Of a DNA stretch of 21,564 nucleotides, positions 1 to 7,087 are shown piece by piece. The translations under genes and the position numbers were made by a program. This stretch comes from JBOHCT01 sp050699055 (lineage in GTDB: Bacteria > Actinomycetota > Actinomycetes > Streptosporangiales > JBOHCT01). Each line of letters starts with the position of its first letter. Position 1 is the first letter of the stretch. Below the pieces are notes generated by a model. That model searched no databases. It was given only the letters and a program-made list of their open reading frames with translations, and had not been told where the DNA came from. The DNA lies in assembly GCA_050699055.1 (NCBI GenBank), contig JBOHCT010000052.1, positions 1-21,564 of the forward strand, written 5' to 3'.

Positions 1-1
1 C

Positions 2-406
2 GGCGTGACCGTACACGGTGACGAGCGGGTGCGCTCGTATGACCCGCAGGCCGTGGCGCAGGCCGCCGACTCGGACTGGGACAGCGAGTACCTCTCGCTC
101 GACATCGCCGCCGCAGTGGTGACGTCGCTGGACGACGCGGTCCGCCACATCCGTCGACACGGCAGCGGCCACACCGAGGCGATCGTGACGGGGTCCCAGG
201 GGGCGGCCCGACGGTTCGTCGCGCAATGTGACGCGGCCGCGGTCATGGTCAACGCGTCGACCCGTTTCACCGACGGCGGAGAGTTCGGGTTCGGCGCCGA
301 GATCGGTATCTCCACCCAGAAGCTGCACGCCCGCGGCCCGATGGGGCTGCCCGAGCTTACGTCGACGACGTACATCGTCACCGGAGACGGTCAGATCCGT
401 TCCTGA
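2..406 (+). CDS. proA: Glutamate-5-semialdehyde dehydrogenase (gamma-glutamyl phosphate reductase), C-terminal part
   Basis: This is the last 134 codons of ProA, cut by the window edge. The enzyme reduces gamma-glutamyl phosphate to glutamate-5-semialdehyde with NADPH in cytoplasmic proline synthesis. The fragment carries the family's C-terminal block, with NASTRFTDGG followed by FGFGAEIGISTQ and LHARGPMGL, which forms part of the substrate and oligomer region. The catalytic cysteine lies upstream of the window. The reading frame is open from base 2 and stops at TGA 404-406. Seventy-two bases separate it from the next gene on the same strand, so co-transcription is possible. The identification rests on conserved motif wording and is strong. 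Confidence 0.93.
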   Translation, partial: GVTVHGDERVRSYDPQAVAQAADSDWDSEYLSLDIAAAVVTSLDDAVRHIRRHGSGHTEAIVTGSQGAARRFVAQCDAAAVMVNASTRFTDGGEFGFGAEIGISTQKLHARGPMGLPELTSTTYIVTGDGQIRS

Positions 407-478
407 CCACGGATGCCGTGCCACTAGGGCCAGGATGGCCTATGTTGCGGGGCAGGGCGGCAATGGAGGGAGCGAGGC

Positions 479-1780
479 ATGTACGACCGGGCCGCTGAGA
501 CGATGTCCGTCGACGAGCGTACGGCGCTCCAGGAGCGGGGGCTGCTTGCTCTCGTCGAAAGGCTGCTCGAGGTCGACGGTACGCAGGGTCAGCGGCTTCG
601 GGACGCGGGGGTAGCGAGCGGAGCTGACGTCTCGCTGGATGACCTGGCACGCCTGCCCACGACGACGAAGCAGGATCTCTGGGAGGCCTATCCCTTCGGC
701 ATGCTCGCCGTGCCGATGGAGCGGGTCGTGGAGATTCATGGGTCCAGCGGCACGGGCGGACGCCCGACGCTCGTCCCGTACACCCGGGCTGACCTCGGTC
801 TCTGGGGACAGATGTGCGCGCGGTCCCTCGGCTGTGCGGGCGCGACCACCCGCAGCATCGTGCACAACGCGTACGGATACGGCCTGTTCACCGGCGGACA
901 GGGCATCCACCAGGGCGCCCTCACGCTCGGTGCGAGCGTCGTCCCCCTGTCCGGCGGGCAGACCGGGCGGCAGGTCCGTCTCCTCGTCGACCTGAAGCCC
1001 GACATCCTCACCTGTACCCCTTCGTACGCGATCCGCCTGGGCGAGGCGCTCCGCGAGGAGGGCGTCGACCCGAGCGAGCTGGCGCTCGAAGCCGGCGTGC
1101 TCGGCGCGGAACCGTGGAGCGAGTCGATGCGCGCGCAGGTCCAACGGCTGCTTCCGCTCAAGGCGATCGACATCTACGGGTTGTCCGAGGTGATCGGCCC
1201 CGGAGTCGCGACGGAGTGTGTCGATGCACAAGACGGCCTGCATGTGAACGAGGACCACTTCATCGTCGAGACCGTCGACCCGCTCACCGGGGAGCCCGTC
1301 CCCGATGGGACGCCCGGCGAGCTCGTTTTCACTACGCCGACGAAGCAGGCGCTGCCGCTGTTGCGTTACCGCTCAGGCGACATCGCCACGCTCAGCCGCG
1401 GAACGTGTGCGTGCGGGCGCACGCTCGTCCGCATGAGCAAGATCCTCGGCCGTCGCGACGACATGTTGGTCGTTCGGGGCGTCAACGTGTACCCGAGCGA
1501 GGTCGAGCAGGTGCTGCTTGCCGACGGGCGGCTCGGGCCGCATTATGTCCTCGTCATCGACCGGCGTGCGGCGATGCCCGCACTGGTGGTGGCCTGCGAG
1601 CGCCTCGGGGATACCGCTGATCCCGCTCCGGACCTCGCTGAGGCTTTGGCGGCGCGGCTTGGCCTACGGGCGGAGGTACGCGTGCTGCCCTCCGGCAGCG
1701 TGCCACGTACCGAAACGGGCAAGGCAGTGCGTACCCTGACGTGGACGGAGGGCCGCGCGCCGGTCCCTGGGCTGGAGTGA
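479..1780 (+). CDS. paaK: Phenylacetate-CoA ligase family (PaaK-like) adenylate-forming enzyme
   Basis: A 433-aa adenylate-forming acid-CoA ligase, the usual length for PaaK. Visible motifs are the P-loop-like SSGTGGRPT near residue 90, AYGYGLFTGG, the adenine-binding YGLSE, RYRSGD, and a C-terminal PRTETGK carrying the probable catalytic lysine. The CRS-like block CACGRTL is the cysteine-bearing segment often seen in PaaK. The reaction would be aryl or alkyl acid + ATP + CoA to acyl-CoA; phenylacetate is the family's best-known substrate. The ATG at 479 is preceded by a clear GGAGGGAG ribosome site. No other phenylacetate-degradation genes (paaABCDE, paaZ) are nearby, so the true substrate is uncertain and the symbol is provisional. 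Confidence 0.82.
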   Translation: MYDRAAETMSVDERTALQERGLLALVERLLEVDGTQGQRLRDAGVASGADVSLDDLARLPTTTKQDLWEAYPFGMLAVPMERVVEIHGSSGTGGRPTLVPYTRADLGLWGQMCARSLGCAGATTRSIVHNAYGYGLFTGGQGIHQGALTLGASVVPLSGGQTGRQVRLLVDLKPDILTCTPSYAIRLGEALREEGVDPSELALEAGVLGAEPWSESMRAQVQRLLPLKAIDIYGLSEVIGPGVATECVDAQDGLHVNEDHFIVETVDPLTGEPVPDGTPGELVFTTPTKQALPLLRYRSGDIATLSRGTCACGRTLVRMSKILGRRDDMLVVRGVNVYPSEVEQVLLADGRLGPHYVLVIDRRAAMPALVVACERLGDTADPAPDLAEALAARLGLRAEVRVLPSGSVPRTETGKAVRTLTWTEGRAPVPGLE

Positions 1781-1811
1781 CCCGAGGACGCGGGGAAACG
1801 GAGCGGGAGGT

Positions 1812-2465
1812 GTGCTCGCTGGTGTTCGCGCGATGACCGCGGCGATAACTGGGCCCAACCGTGTCGGCATCATGGGTGGGACGTTCGACCCGATCCATCA
1901 CGGTCACCTGGTGGCGGCGAGCGAGGTCGCGTGGCTCTTCGAGCTCGACGAGGTCGTGTTCGTCCCGACCGGTCAGCCGTGGCAGAAGGACGGGGTGAAG
2001 GTCTCGCCGGGGGAGGACCGTTACCTCATGACGGTCATCGCGACCGCCTCCAATCCGCGGTTCTCCGTCAGCAGAATCGACATCGACCGGGCGGGGCCGA
2101 CGTACACGACCGACACGCTGCGCGAGATGCGGGAGCTGCGCGGCCCCGATGTGAACTTTTTCTTCATCACCGGCGCGGACGCCCTGCACCAGATCCTCAC
2201 CTGGCGCGACGCGGAGAAGCTGTTCAAGCTCGCGCACTTCATCGGCTGCACCCGTCCTGGCCACCAGCTGTCCGACGCCGGACTGCCGGAGGGTCGGGTG
2301 AGCCTGGTCGAGGTACCCGCGCTCGCGATCTCATCGACGGAGTGCCGGGAGCGGGTGCACGCTGGGGAACCGATCTGGTACCTCGTGCCGGACGGCATCG
2401 TCCAGTACATCAACAAGCGATGCCTCTACCAAGACACGACGAGAGGGGTAGGACCCACGACGTGA
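1812..2465 (+). CDS. nadD: Nicotinate-nucleotide adenylyltransferase
   Basis: NadD converts nicotinate mononucleotide and ATP to deamido-NAD in NAD synthesis. The nucleotidyltransferase signature GGTFDPIHHGHL (GxFDPxHxGH) lies near residue 20, and the second ATP-binding motif ISSTECR (SSTxxR) lies near the C-terminus. FVPTGQPWQKDG and ITGADALHQILTW are further family blocks. The start is ambiguous. GTG 1812 sits one base after GGGAGG, which is too close for a normal ribosome site, while ATG 1833 lies 22 bases after it. Either leaves the catalytic motif intact. The gene overlaps rsfS by four bases, and this nadD-rsfS pair is widely conserved in bacteria. Confidence 0.95.
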   Translation: MLAGVRAMTAAITGPNRVGIMGGTFDPIHHGHLVAASEVAWLFELDEVVFVPTGQPWQKDGVKVSPGEDRYLMTVIATASNPRFSVSRIDIDRAGPTYTTDTLREMRELRGPDVNFFFITGADALHQILTWRDAEKLFKLAHFIGCTRPGHQLSDAGLPEGRVSLVEVPALAISSTECRERVHAGEPIWYLVPDGIVQYINKRCLYQDTTRGVGPTT

Positions 2466-2887
2466 CCGTTTCCGCGAAGGCCACCGAGCTGGTCAGAGTG
2501 GCGGCCGAGGCCGCGGCAGACAAGCTGGCCGACGACATCGTCGCCTACGACGTGAGCGACCAGCTCGTCATCACTGACGCTTTCCTGCTGTGCTCCGCCG
2601 GCGGCGATCGCCAGGTGCGCGCCGTCGTCGAGGAGATCGAGCGCCGGATGCGGCAGCATGGCACGAAGCCGGTACGCCGGGAAGGCGAGCGTGAGGGCCG
2701 ATGGGTGCTGCTCGACTACATGGACATCGTGGTCCACGTCCAGCGCGCGGACGAGCGCGCGTACTACGGCCTCGAGCGCTTGTGGAAGGACTGTCCGACC
2801 TTGCCGGTGGGTGGGAGCGCCGGCGGTGATCACGAACGCGAGGGCATCGACCAGGAAGGTCTTCGAGCGGCGGGGGAGGGTCGCTGA
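2462..2887 (+). CDS. rsfS: Ribosome silencing factor RsfS (Iojap/DUF143 family)
   Basis: A 141-aa protein of the Iojap family. Known members bind ribosomal protein uL14 on the 50S subunit and block subunit joining during starvation. Family blocks seen are DIVAYDVSDQL, ITDAFLLCSAGG, and the hallmark EGRWVLLDYMDIVVHV followed by YYGLERLW. The GTG start overlaps the nadD stop as GTGA (2462-2465), which implies translational coupling. The tail after the core is a short hydrophilic acidic extension. It is the middle gene of a tight nadD-rsfS-phosphatase operon. Confidence 0.95.
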   Translation: MTVSAKATELVRVAAEAAADKLADDIVAYDVSDQLVITDAFLLCSAGGDRQVRAVVEEIERRMRQHGTKPVRREGEREGRWVLLDYMDIVVHVQRADERAYYGLERLWKDCPTLPVGGSAGGDHEREGIDQEGLRAAGEGR

Positions 2888-3507
2888 GCGCGCGGGGCCA
2901 CCGTCTGGTCCTCTGGCGGCACGGGCAGACGGTGTGGAACATCGAGGGTCGTTTCCAGGGTTACGTCGACGTCCCTCTCGATGACACCGGGCTCGCGCAG
3001 GCCGTCCGGGCGGCCCGTCTGCTCGCCGCCCTGCGGCCCGGGGCCATCGTGTCTTCCGACCTGGCGCGTGCGGCGAGGACGGCGGAGGCCTTGGGGGACG
3101 TGGCCGGACTGCCTGTCGCTCTCGACATCGACCTTCGCGAGCGCTCGATGGGGTCCTGGGAGGGTCTGACCCGTGACGAGGTCGCCGGAGGTTATCCCGA
3201 GGACTGGGCGGTGCGGGAGCCGTCCGACGGCGAGACGTACGGAGAGGTGGCCAACCGGGTGGTGGCGGCTGTCGGCCGCGGGCTGGAGAAGATCGAGCCG
3301 GGTGGCACCCTCGTCGTCGTGAGTCACGGCCAGTCGCTGCGGCTCGGCATCTCGCACCTGCTCGGCCTGCCGAGGGAGCTCTGGCGGTGCCTTGGGCCGC
3401 TCGCCAACTGTTCCTGGTCGATGCTCGGGGAGGGCTCGTCCGGGTGGCGACTGCTCGAGCACAACGCCGGCACCCTTCCCGAGCCCGTCCACGGCGACGA
3501 CCGCTGA
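2884..3507 (+). CDS. Histidine phosphatase family protein (phosphoglycerate mutase-like), probable CTG start
   Basis: A 207-aa protein of the histidine phosphatase superfamily. The catalytic block LVLWRHGQTVWN contains the RHG phospho-histidine motif (His13 with the start used here), and the second histidine is in VVVSHGQSLRLG. Other family features are SSDLARAARTAEAL and LRERSMGSWEG. No ATG or GTG lies between the upstream in-frame stop (2827-2829) and GTG 2932, and GTG 2932 falls after the RHG motif. The only sensible start is CTG 2884, which overlaps the rsfS TGA as CTGA and follows a GGGGGAGGG run at 2872-2880. Substrate is unknown; such proteins next to rsfS are usually annotated as phosphoglycerate mutase-like. 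Confidence 0.85.
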   Translation: MSARGHRLVLWRHGQTVWNIEGRFQGYVDVPLDDTGLAQAVRAARLLAALRPGAIVSSDLARAARTAEALGDVAGLPVALDIDLRERSMGSWEGLTRDEVAGGYPEDWAVREPSDGETYGEVANRVVAAVGRGLEKIEPGGTLVVVSHGQSLRLGISHLLGLPRELWRCLGPLANCSWSMLGEGSSGWRLLEHNAGTLPEPVHGDDR

Positions 3508-3566
3508 GAGCGGTCCACGCTCCGGGGTCGGCGGCCGAGCTGCCAGCGTCAGCAGCCCAGTCCCAA

Positions 3567-3600
3567 GCGGCCTGCCGAGGTCCCGGCGTCGGCAGGCCGC
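3567..3600 (+). terminator. Perfect 12-bp hairpin, probable terminator of the nadD-rsfS-phosphatase operon
   Basis: Arms 3567-3578 (GCGGCCTGCCGA) and 3589-3600 are exact reverse complements around a 10-base loop. It lies 60 bases past the phosphatase stop. No T tract follows, which is common for actinobacterial terminators. The rest of the 3508-3760 gap is GC-rich, repeats AGCGGC-like units, and shows no gene. Confidence 0.6.
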
Positions 3601-3776
3601 CCCCCAGCGGCAGCCCGCCCCAGCGGCCGGCCGGCCTCCAGCGGCCGAACCTGCGAAGCGGCTGTCGATCGCGTTTGCCCGGGTTGTTGCCCTTTATTCG
3701 TCCGATATGCCGGCTTTCTAGGCCGACAGGCCGGGCAAACGTGATCACAACGGCGTGGCCGGTGGGTCCTGTCCGT

Positions 3777-3805
3777 TTCGGTGTACGGGCAGACTTCGCT
3801 AGACT
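3777..3805 (+). promoter_or_regulatory. Candidate promoter for tRNA-Ala
   Basis: A -35-like TTCGGT (3777-3782) and a -10-like TAGACT (3800-3805) are separated by 17 bases. Transcription would start about 6 bases before the tRNA. The -35 match is weak. Confidence 0.4.
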
Positions 3806-3817
3806 GTCGCCGGACAT

Positions 3818-3893
3818 GGGGCTATAGCTCAGTTGGTAGAGCGCTTGCTCGGCAGGCAAGAGGTCTCGGGTTCGAGTCCCGATAGCTCCACCA
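3818..3893 (+). tRNA. tRNA-Ala (anticodon GGC), CCA encoded
   Basis: A 76-base cloverleaf. The acceptor GGGGCTA pairs with TAGCTCC and contains the G3:U70 wobble pair that is the alanine identity element. The D-stem is GCTC/GAGC, the anticodon stem is CTTGC/GCAAG, and the T-stem is TCGGG/CCCGA with loop TTCGAGT. The 7-base anticodon loop TCGGCAG puts GGC at 34-36, reading GCC. Position 33 is C rather than the near-universal U. The 3' CCA (3891-3893) is encoded. The tRNA 3' end is a classic integration site, and the sequence after it is accessory in character. Confidence 0.93.
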
Positions 3894-3943
3894 GGCAAGA
3901 CGCTCCCGGTGTGCCGCTCGACGAGAGCGTTGACGGTGAGACT

Positions 3944-4120
3944 TTAGCTCTCCTCCCTGCCGTCCAAGGCGCTGTGCATGCGGTCGAGGGCGTCGCGCTG
4001 TGCCTCGTCGTCGACGTGGGTGTACGGCCGCCGGCGGGCCGCACGCCCTTTGGGCCCGCGTTCGCGACGCCGAGCGTAGCGAACGTGACGGGCCGCCGCT
4101 GGCTGCGTGGCAAGTGCCAC
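3944..4120 (-). CDS. Small uncharacterised ORF or C-terminal gene remnant
   Basis: A 58-codon minus-strand frame from GTG 4120 to TAA 3944-3946, in the 265-base gap between the tRNA and the glycosyltransferase. The C-terminal half, YTHVDDEAQRDALDRMHSAL, reads like a real amphipathic helix, and its codons strongly prefer G or C in the third position. The N-terminal half is very basic (RYARRRERGPKGR). An in-frame stop lies just upstream, near 4157. It could be a complete small basic protein or the tail of a gene lost in a rearrangement. I do not recognise the family. Confidence 0.35.
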   Translation of the reverse strand: MALATQPAAARHVRYARRRERGPKGRAARRRPYTHVDDEAQRDALDRMHSALDGREES

Positions 4121-4158
4121 GACGACGCAACCGCCGCCTACGTCGTTCCCGTGTGACT

Positions 4159-4953
4159 ATGCCGACGATCAGCATCATCACCGTCGTCCTCGACGGCACC
4201 CACCAACACATCACCGAGACCTACGACTCCCTGCGCGCCCAGAAACTGCCGGAAGGCTGGGCATGGCAATGGGTTGTCCAAGAAGACGGGGAGACCGGGC
4301 GGCCCCTCGCGGCCCTGCCGGACGACCCGCATGTCGCTCCGGGCATGGGTCCGCGTGGTCGTGCGGCCGTCGCACGTACCCTGGCGCTCAACCGGGCTGA
4401 CGGGGTCCTCGCCCGCGCCCTGGACGCCGACGACGTGCTCACCGGAGGGGCGCTCGCCCGCGACATCGAGACCCTCACCGAGCATCCGGAGCTTGGCTGG
4501 TGCGTCTCACCAGTACTGAACGTTTCACCCGACGGCCAGCAGTCCGAGTCGCGGCAGGACTCGGAGATGGGGTCGGAGCCGCTACCGCACGACTACTTCC
4601 TCGACGCGAGTAAGCGGACCGACCTGCTGCACCTGCCGGGGACGACGCTGTGCACCTACACCCACCTCGTACGCACCCTCGGCGGCTGGCCCGCACTTCC
4701 AGCGAACGACGACGTAGCGCTTCTCCTCGCCGTCGAAGCAGTCAGCGACGGCTGGATGCTCAGTGAGTCGGCGCTGGGAAGGTAGTACCACCGACGTGAT
4801 AGCTTCGGCCGCTCCCCAGTGGCACACCGCCCTCATCACGCACGCGCATGCGCTCCACGCCAGCGGCTGGCGCTGGCACCGATCACAGCAACTCTTACCG
4901 AAGACCAGTGTCACGAATTACGGCTCTCCTGGCACCGGTGTGGGCGCTGGTGA
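4159..4953 (+). pseudogene. Glycosyltransferase family 2-like protein, frameshifted in its C-terminal part
   Basis: The first 208 codons (4159-4785) resemble GT-A fold, family 2 glycosyltransferases. They start MPTISIITVVLDGTHQH, then WAWQWVVQEDG, RNLAL-like ARTLALNRADG, the DxD-type ALDADDVL, and LGGWPALPANDDVALLL. The frame then ends early with WMLSESALGR. The next frame continues in a coding-like way from about 4763 (RRWEGSTTDVIASAAPQWHT...HALHASGWRW). The original frame resumes a plausible tail (LTEDQCHELRLSW) ending at 4951-4953. This suggests at least one frameshift near 4760-4785, probably compensated near 4890. No ribosome site is obvious; GTG 4153 is an alternative start. Sequencing error is a possible alternative explanation. 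Confidence 0.6.
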
Positions 4954-5008
4954 GGGATGAGGGTGGCGGAAGGCTGAGCGGGTAGGGGATCCGCGACACG
5001 CGCCGCGG

Positions 5009-5359
5009 GTGACAGGACGCGCACGGGGCGCGGCTCTAGGTTCGGAGATGTCCGGCCCGATCACCGCCCGGGAGCTCGCCGTACGAATGTGTTGCGAAGC
5101 CTCCAACGCCACCTACGTCATCGACCGGCTCGAACAGCAACAGCTCATCGAGCGCCGCCCCCACCCGAGCGACCGGCGCGCGAAACACATCATCCTCACC
5201 GCCGCAGGCCGTCGCTGCCGTAACAATGTCCTGCGGCACCTACGCACACAGTCGCCGCTGGCTCCACTCACCGGCCCGGAACAAGAACTGCTCCGCGACC
5301 TCCTCCAACAACTCGTAGCTCCTCATGGACCCGAAACCGCACCCACAGGCGAGCTGTAA
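5009..5359 (+). pseudogene. MarR-family regulator, N-terminally truncated
   Basis: The frame encodes the winged-helix part of a MarR regulator: ITARELAVRMCCEASNATYV (recognition region), IDRLEQQQLIERRP, the wing DRRAKHIILTAAGR, and a C-terminal dimerisation helix. From GTG 5009 it is 116 aa and from ATG 5048 only 103 aa, against about 140-150 for the family. The first two helices, which build half of the dimer interface, are missing. No in-frame upstream sequence supplies them, and there is no clear ribosome site. It is most likely a decayed gene, although a short functional protein cannot be excluded. Confidence 0.6.
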
Positions 5360-5413
5360 CGCCAGGGGATCCTCATGCTTTACACGGTATGTGGGGGTAG
5401 TAGTGATGTGACG

Positions 5414-5646
5414 CTAGGCGCATGCTCGGGCGAGGGCTCGGGGAGATCGGCTGGGATCGGCCTGTTGATCGCGAGGGTTGGGTTGCTCTTGCGGGGGCCG
5501 ACGCGCACCCCACCATCCGAACGCGAGCAGCAGCGCGCCCGGCACGATGCCGCTGATGACCGCGACGGGCGCTTCCTGGCCGCCAGACGCGACCAGCGCT
5601 CCAGATCGCCAGCAGGGCGATGTGCGCTGCGGGGCGGCTTACCCAT
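5414..5646 (-). pseudogene. Remnant of a small membrane protein
   Basis: On the minus strand, AAHIALLAIWSAG in one frame and PVAVISGIVPGALLLAFGWW in the next join into membrane-protein-like sequence, followed by a polar tail ending at TAG 5414-5416. The only start seen is ATG 5646, which is in a third frame. The hydrophobic stretches, high G/C third positions and broken frame suggest a decayed integral membrane gene. It lies just downstream of the minus-strand MarR gene, where an efflux partner would be expected, but no family can be assigned. The rest of 5360-5660 shows no convincing gene. Confidence 0.3.
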
Positions 5647-5660
5647 GACCCTCGCCTAGC

Positions 5661-6122
5661 TCATTCTTCTCTGCTCAGCTCGTTGCGGAGGACGCGGACG
5701 AGGGCAGGCAGCCCGGTGAGAAGTGCCTCGCGTTCGGTGGCGGTCATGCCCGACAGCAACCGTACGTACCGGCCGTGGAACTCCGCGGTCATCCGGGCGT
5801 GCGCGGCGCGGCCGTGGTCAGTGAGCCGCAGTCGGTAGTAACGGCGGTTCCCTGGGTCGCGGTCGCGTACCAGTAGGCCCTCGTGCTCCATCTCCGCCAC
5901 CAGCCTGCTGACCGTGCTCTTCTCCAGGCGGAGCCGTCTCGCCAGGTCACGCTGGGCCAGCGGGGCGTCGGTGTCGAGTTCGTGGAGCGCGAACGCCTGG
6001 GTCGGCGGGGTCGAGTGTCTGGGGGTCGTCTGGTCCGGATGGAGCACGCTGGCGAGCCGGACGAGATCCATGAGCAGGTCGTGGAGCCGGTCCGATGCGG
6101 GGTTCACGCTGGACGCCTCCAT
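5661..6122 (-). CDS. MarR-family transcriptional regulator
   Basis: A 153-aa regulator of normal MarR length. The start is ATG 6122, preceded on the minus strand by an AGGGAGAG ribosome site 7 bases away; the open frame further upstream runs through the operators and is not used. The winged-helix core is LAQRDLARRLRLEKSTVSRL, then VAEMEHEGLLVRDRDP, with wing NRRYYRLRLTDHGR. Flanking helices supply the dimer interface. It is divergent from a methyltransferase gene (start 6213). Two matching palindromes in the 90-base gap suggest it represses both itself and that gene. The ligand is unknown. Confidence 0.88.
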   Translation of the reverse strand: MEASSVNPASDRLHDLLMDLVRLASVLHPDQTTPRHSTPPTQAFALHELDTDAPLAQRDLARRLRLEKSTVSRLVAEMEHEGLLVRDRDPGNRRYYRLRLTDHGRAAHARMTAEFHGRYVRLLSGMTATEREALLTGLPALVRVLRNELSREE

Positions 6123-6140
6123 GTTTCGTCTCTCCCTAGA

Positions 6141-6155
6141 GTTGTACTTTGCAAC
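6141..6155. promoter_or_regulatory. MarR-type operator site 1
   Basis: GTTGTACTTTGCAAC is an imperfect palindrome of the form GTTGYA-N3-TRCAAC, extended by A and T to 17 bases. It overlaps the candidate -35 box of the rightward promoter and lies 19 bases before the marR start. Confidence 0.6.
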
Positions 6156-6170
6156 TATGCGGGGTACGCT
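6142..6170 (+). promoter_or_regulatory. Candidate rightward promoter for the methyltransferase
   Basis: TTGTAC (6142-6147) and TACGCT (6165-6170) are separated by 17 bases. The -35 box lies inside operator 1, and the predicted start near 6177 abuts operator 2. This is the layout expected for repression. Confidence 0.45.
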
Positions 6171-6178
6171 GGCTACGA

Positions 6179-6193
6179 GTTGCAGAATACAAC
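6179..6193. promoter_or_regulatory. MarR-type operator site 2
   Basis: GTTGCAGAATACAAC has the same half-sites as site 1 in the opposite orientation, and its flanks extend the palindrome to 19 bases (GAG...CTC). The two sites are 38 bases centre to centre, between the divergent marR and methyltransferase genes. Confidence 0.6.
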
Positions 6194-6212
6194 TCTCGGG
6201 AAAGGCAATGTC

Positions 6213-6701
6213 ATGGGCCGACGTACGCATGCTCGTCTTCACTCCGTCAACCCGCATGGCTCCTTCGAGGGACGGTCGAGTCGCCGCTACGACGTCATGG
6301 CCAGGCGGTTCCTGCGCGGCCTGTACCGGCGGATCGCCGAGGACATCGTCATCGCCGCGCCGATGGACGGTGCAGTGCTCGACGTTGGCACCGGTCCTGG
6401 TGTGCTGCTCGCCGAGATCGCGCGCGGCCGCCCAGACCTGCGGGTGACAGGAATCGACCTGTCCGCGGACATGGTCGCTGCGGCCGGACGCAACATCAGC
6501 GAGTTCGGCGAACGGGTCTCCGCGCGCGTCGGCGACGTCGCGGACCTCCCGTTCGCCGACGATGCGGCCGCGCCTTTACTCCTCGGGGAACGACGGCATC
6601 ACGAGGAGCGGTACGTGTACATCCGCTCCGCCTCGATCCACGCGTATGGGCAGCCCTTGGCCCACTGGTGCCAGTCGCCGCCGTACACCTCCACGAGGTA
6701 G
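6213..6701 (+). pseudogene. Class I SAM-dependent methyltransferase, 3' truncated
   Basis: The start is ATG 6213 with GGGAAAGG about 8 bases upstream. Residues 1-118 are a normal methyltransferase N-terminus: YDVMARRF...LYRRIAEDI, SAM motif I LDVGTGPGVLLAEIA, the acidic GIDLSADMV, and VGDVADLPFADDA. After about 6570 similarity stops. The frame then runs antisense through the end of the neighbouring FMN-protein gene to a chance stop at 6701. Missing are the FD-V-S and later strands that complete the Rossmann sheet. The join (about 6565-6598) looks like a deletion or recombination boundary. Enzyme activity is unlikely. Confidence 0.7.
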
Positions 6702-7087
6702 TCGACGAATGGCGCCGTGCCGGGGCCGGTGGTGTCGATCTCATGCGCCCGGCCGTGGGCGACGAGGGCGAACTCCTCGCCCTTGGTGATCGACGCGCTG
6801 ACCTGGGGCCTCGACCGGATGTGCCGGAACCGCACCGACTCCGGCGAGGACCCGAACCACAGCGTGCCGCGGTGGAACAACCCGTCGACCGGGGCGACCC
6901 GAGGCTCGCCGCGGTCCGTGACCGTGGCCAGGTGCGTCACCTGGACGCCGGGCAGCAGCTCCGGAAGCTCCGCGGCTGGCACACGGCGCTCCTCGGTGAA
7001 GATGCTGCGCAGATGCGCGCCCCCACGAGCGTGACTGTCGTCGAGGACGCGCTGGAGCTGACGAAGATCCTCAGGTGTCTCGTGCAT
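6599..7087 (-). CDS. Pyridoxamine 5'-phosphate oxidase-family (FMN-binding split barrel) protein
   Basis: A 162-aa protein of the FMN or F420 split-barrel superfamily. It has the core VTHLATVTDRGEPRVAPVDG, LWFGSSPESVRFRHIRSRP, QVSASITKGEEFALVAHGRA, and the C-terminal segment YGGDWHQWAKGCPYAWIEAE, with terminal RMYTYRSS. Members bind flavin and act as oxidases, reductases or flavin-binding proteins; the substrate is not predictable here. A helical extension of about 45 residues precedes the barrel. The ribosome site before ATG 7087 is weak (GGTGG). Its 3' end abuts the truncated methyltransferase. It appears intact. Confidence 0.83.
   Translation of the reverse strand: MHETPEDLRQLQRVLDDSHARGGAHLRSIFTEERRVPAAELPELLPGVQVTHLATVTDRGEPRVAPVDGLFHRGTLWFGSSPESVRFRHIRSRPQVSASITKGEEFALVAHGRAHEIDTTGPGTAPFVDYLVEVYGGDWHQWAKGCPYAWIEAERMYTYRSS

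Noticed and set aside
440..1258. 272-aa minus-strand ORF
   Set aside because: It is antisense to the PaaK-like ligase, which has clear motifs and a ribosome site.
3860..3893. Integrated element bounded by a duplicate of the tRNA 3' end
   Set aside because: I found no second copy of the tRNA 3' end and no integrase in the window, so attachment sites cannot be claimed.
2426..3898. Long (490 aa) minus-strand ORF
   Set aside because: It is an antisense shadow of rsfS, the phosphatase and the tRNA, low in complexity and rich in Arg/Pro.
3829..4113. Minus-strand ORF ending SGLEPETSCLPSKRSTN
   Set aside because: It is the antisense translation of the tRNA-Ala gene, a well-known annotation artefact.
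5375..5659. 94-aa plus-strand ORF
   Set aside because: It has no coding character, and the opposite strand better explains the region as a membrane-protein remnant.
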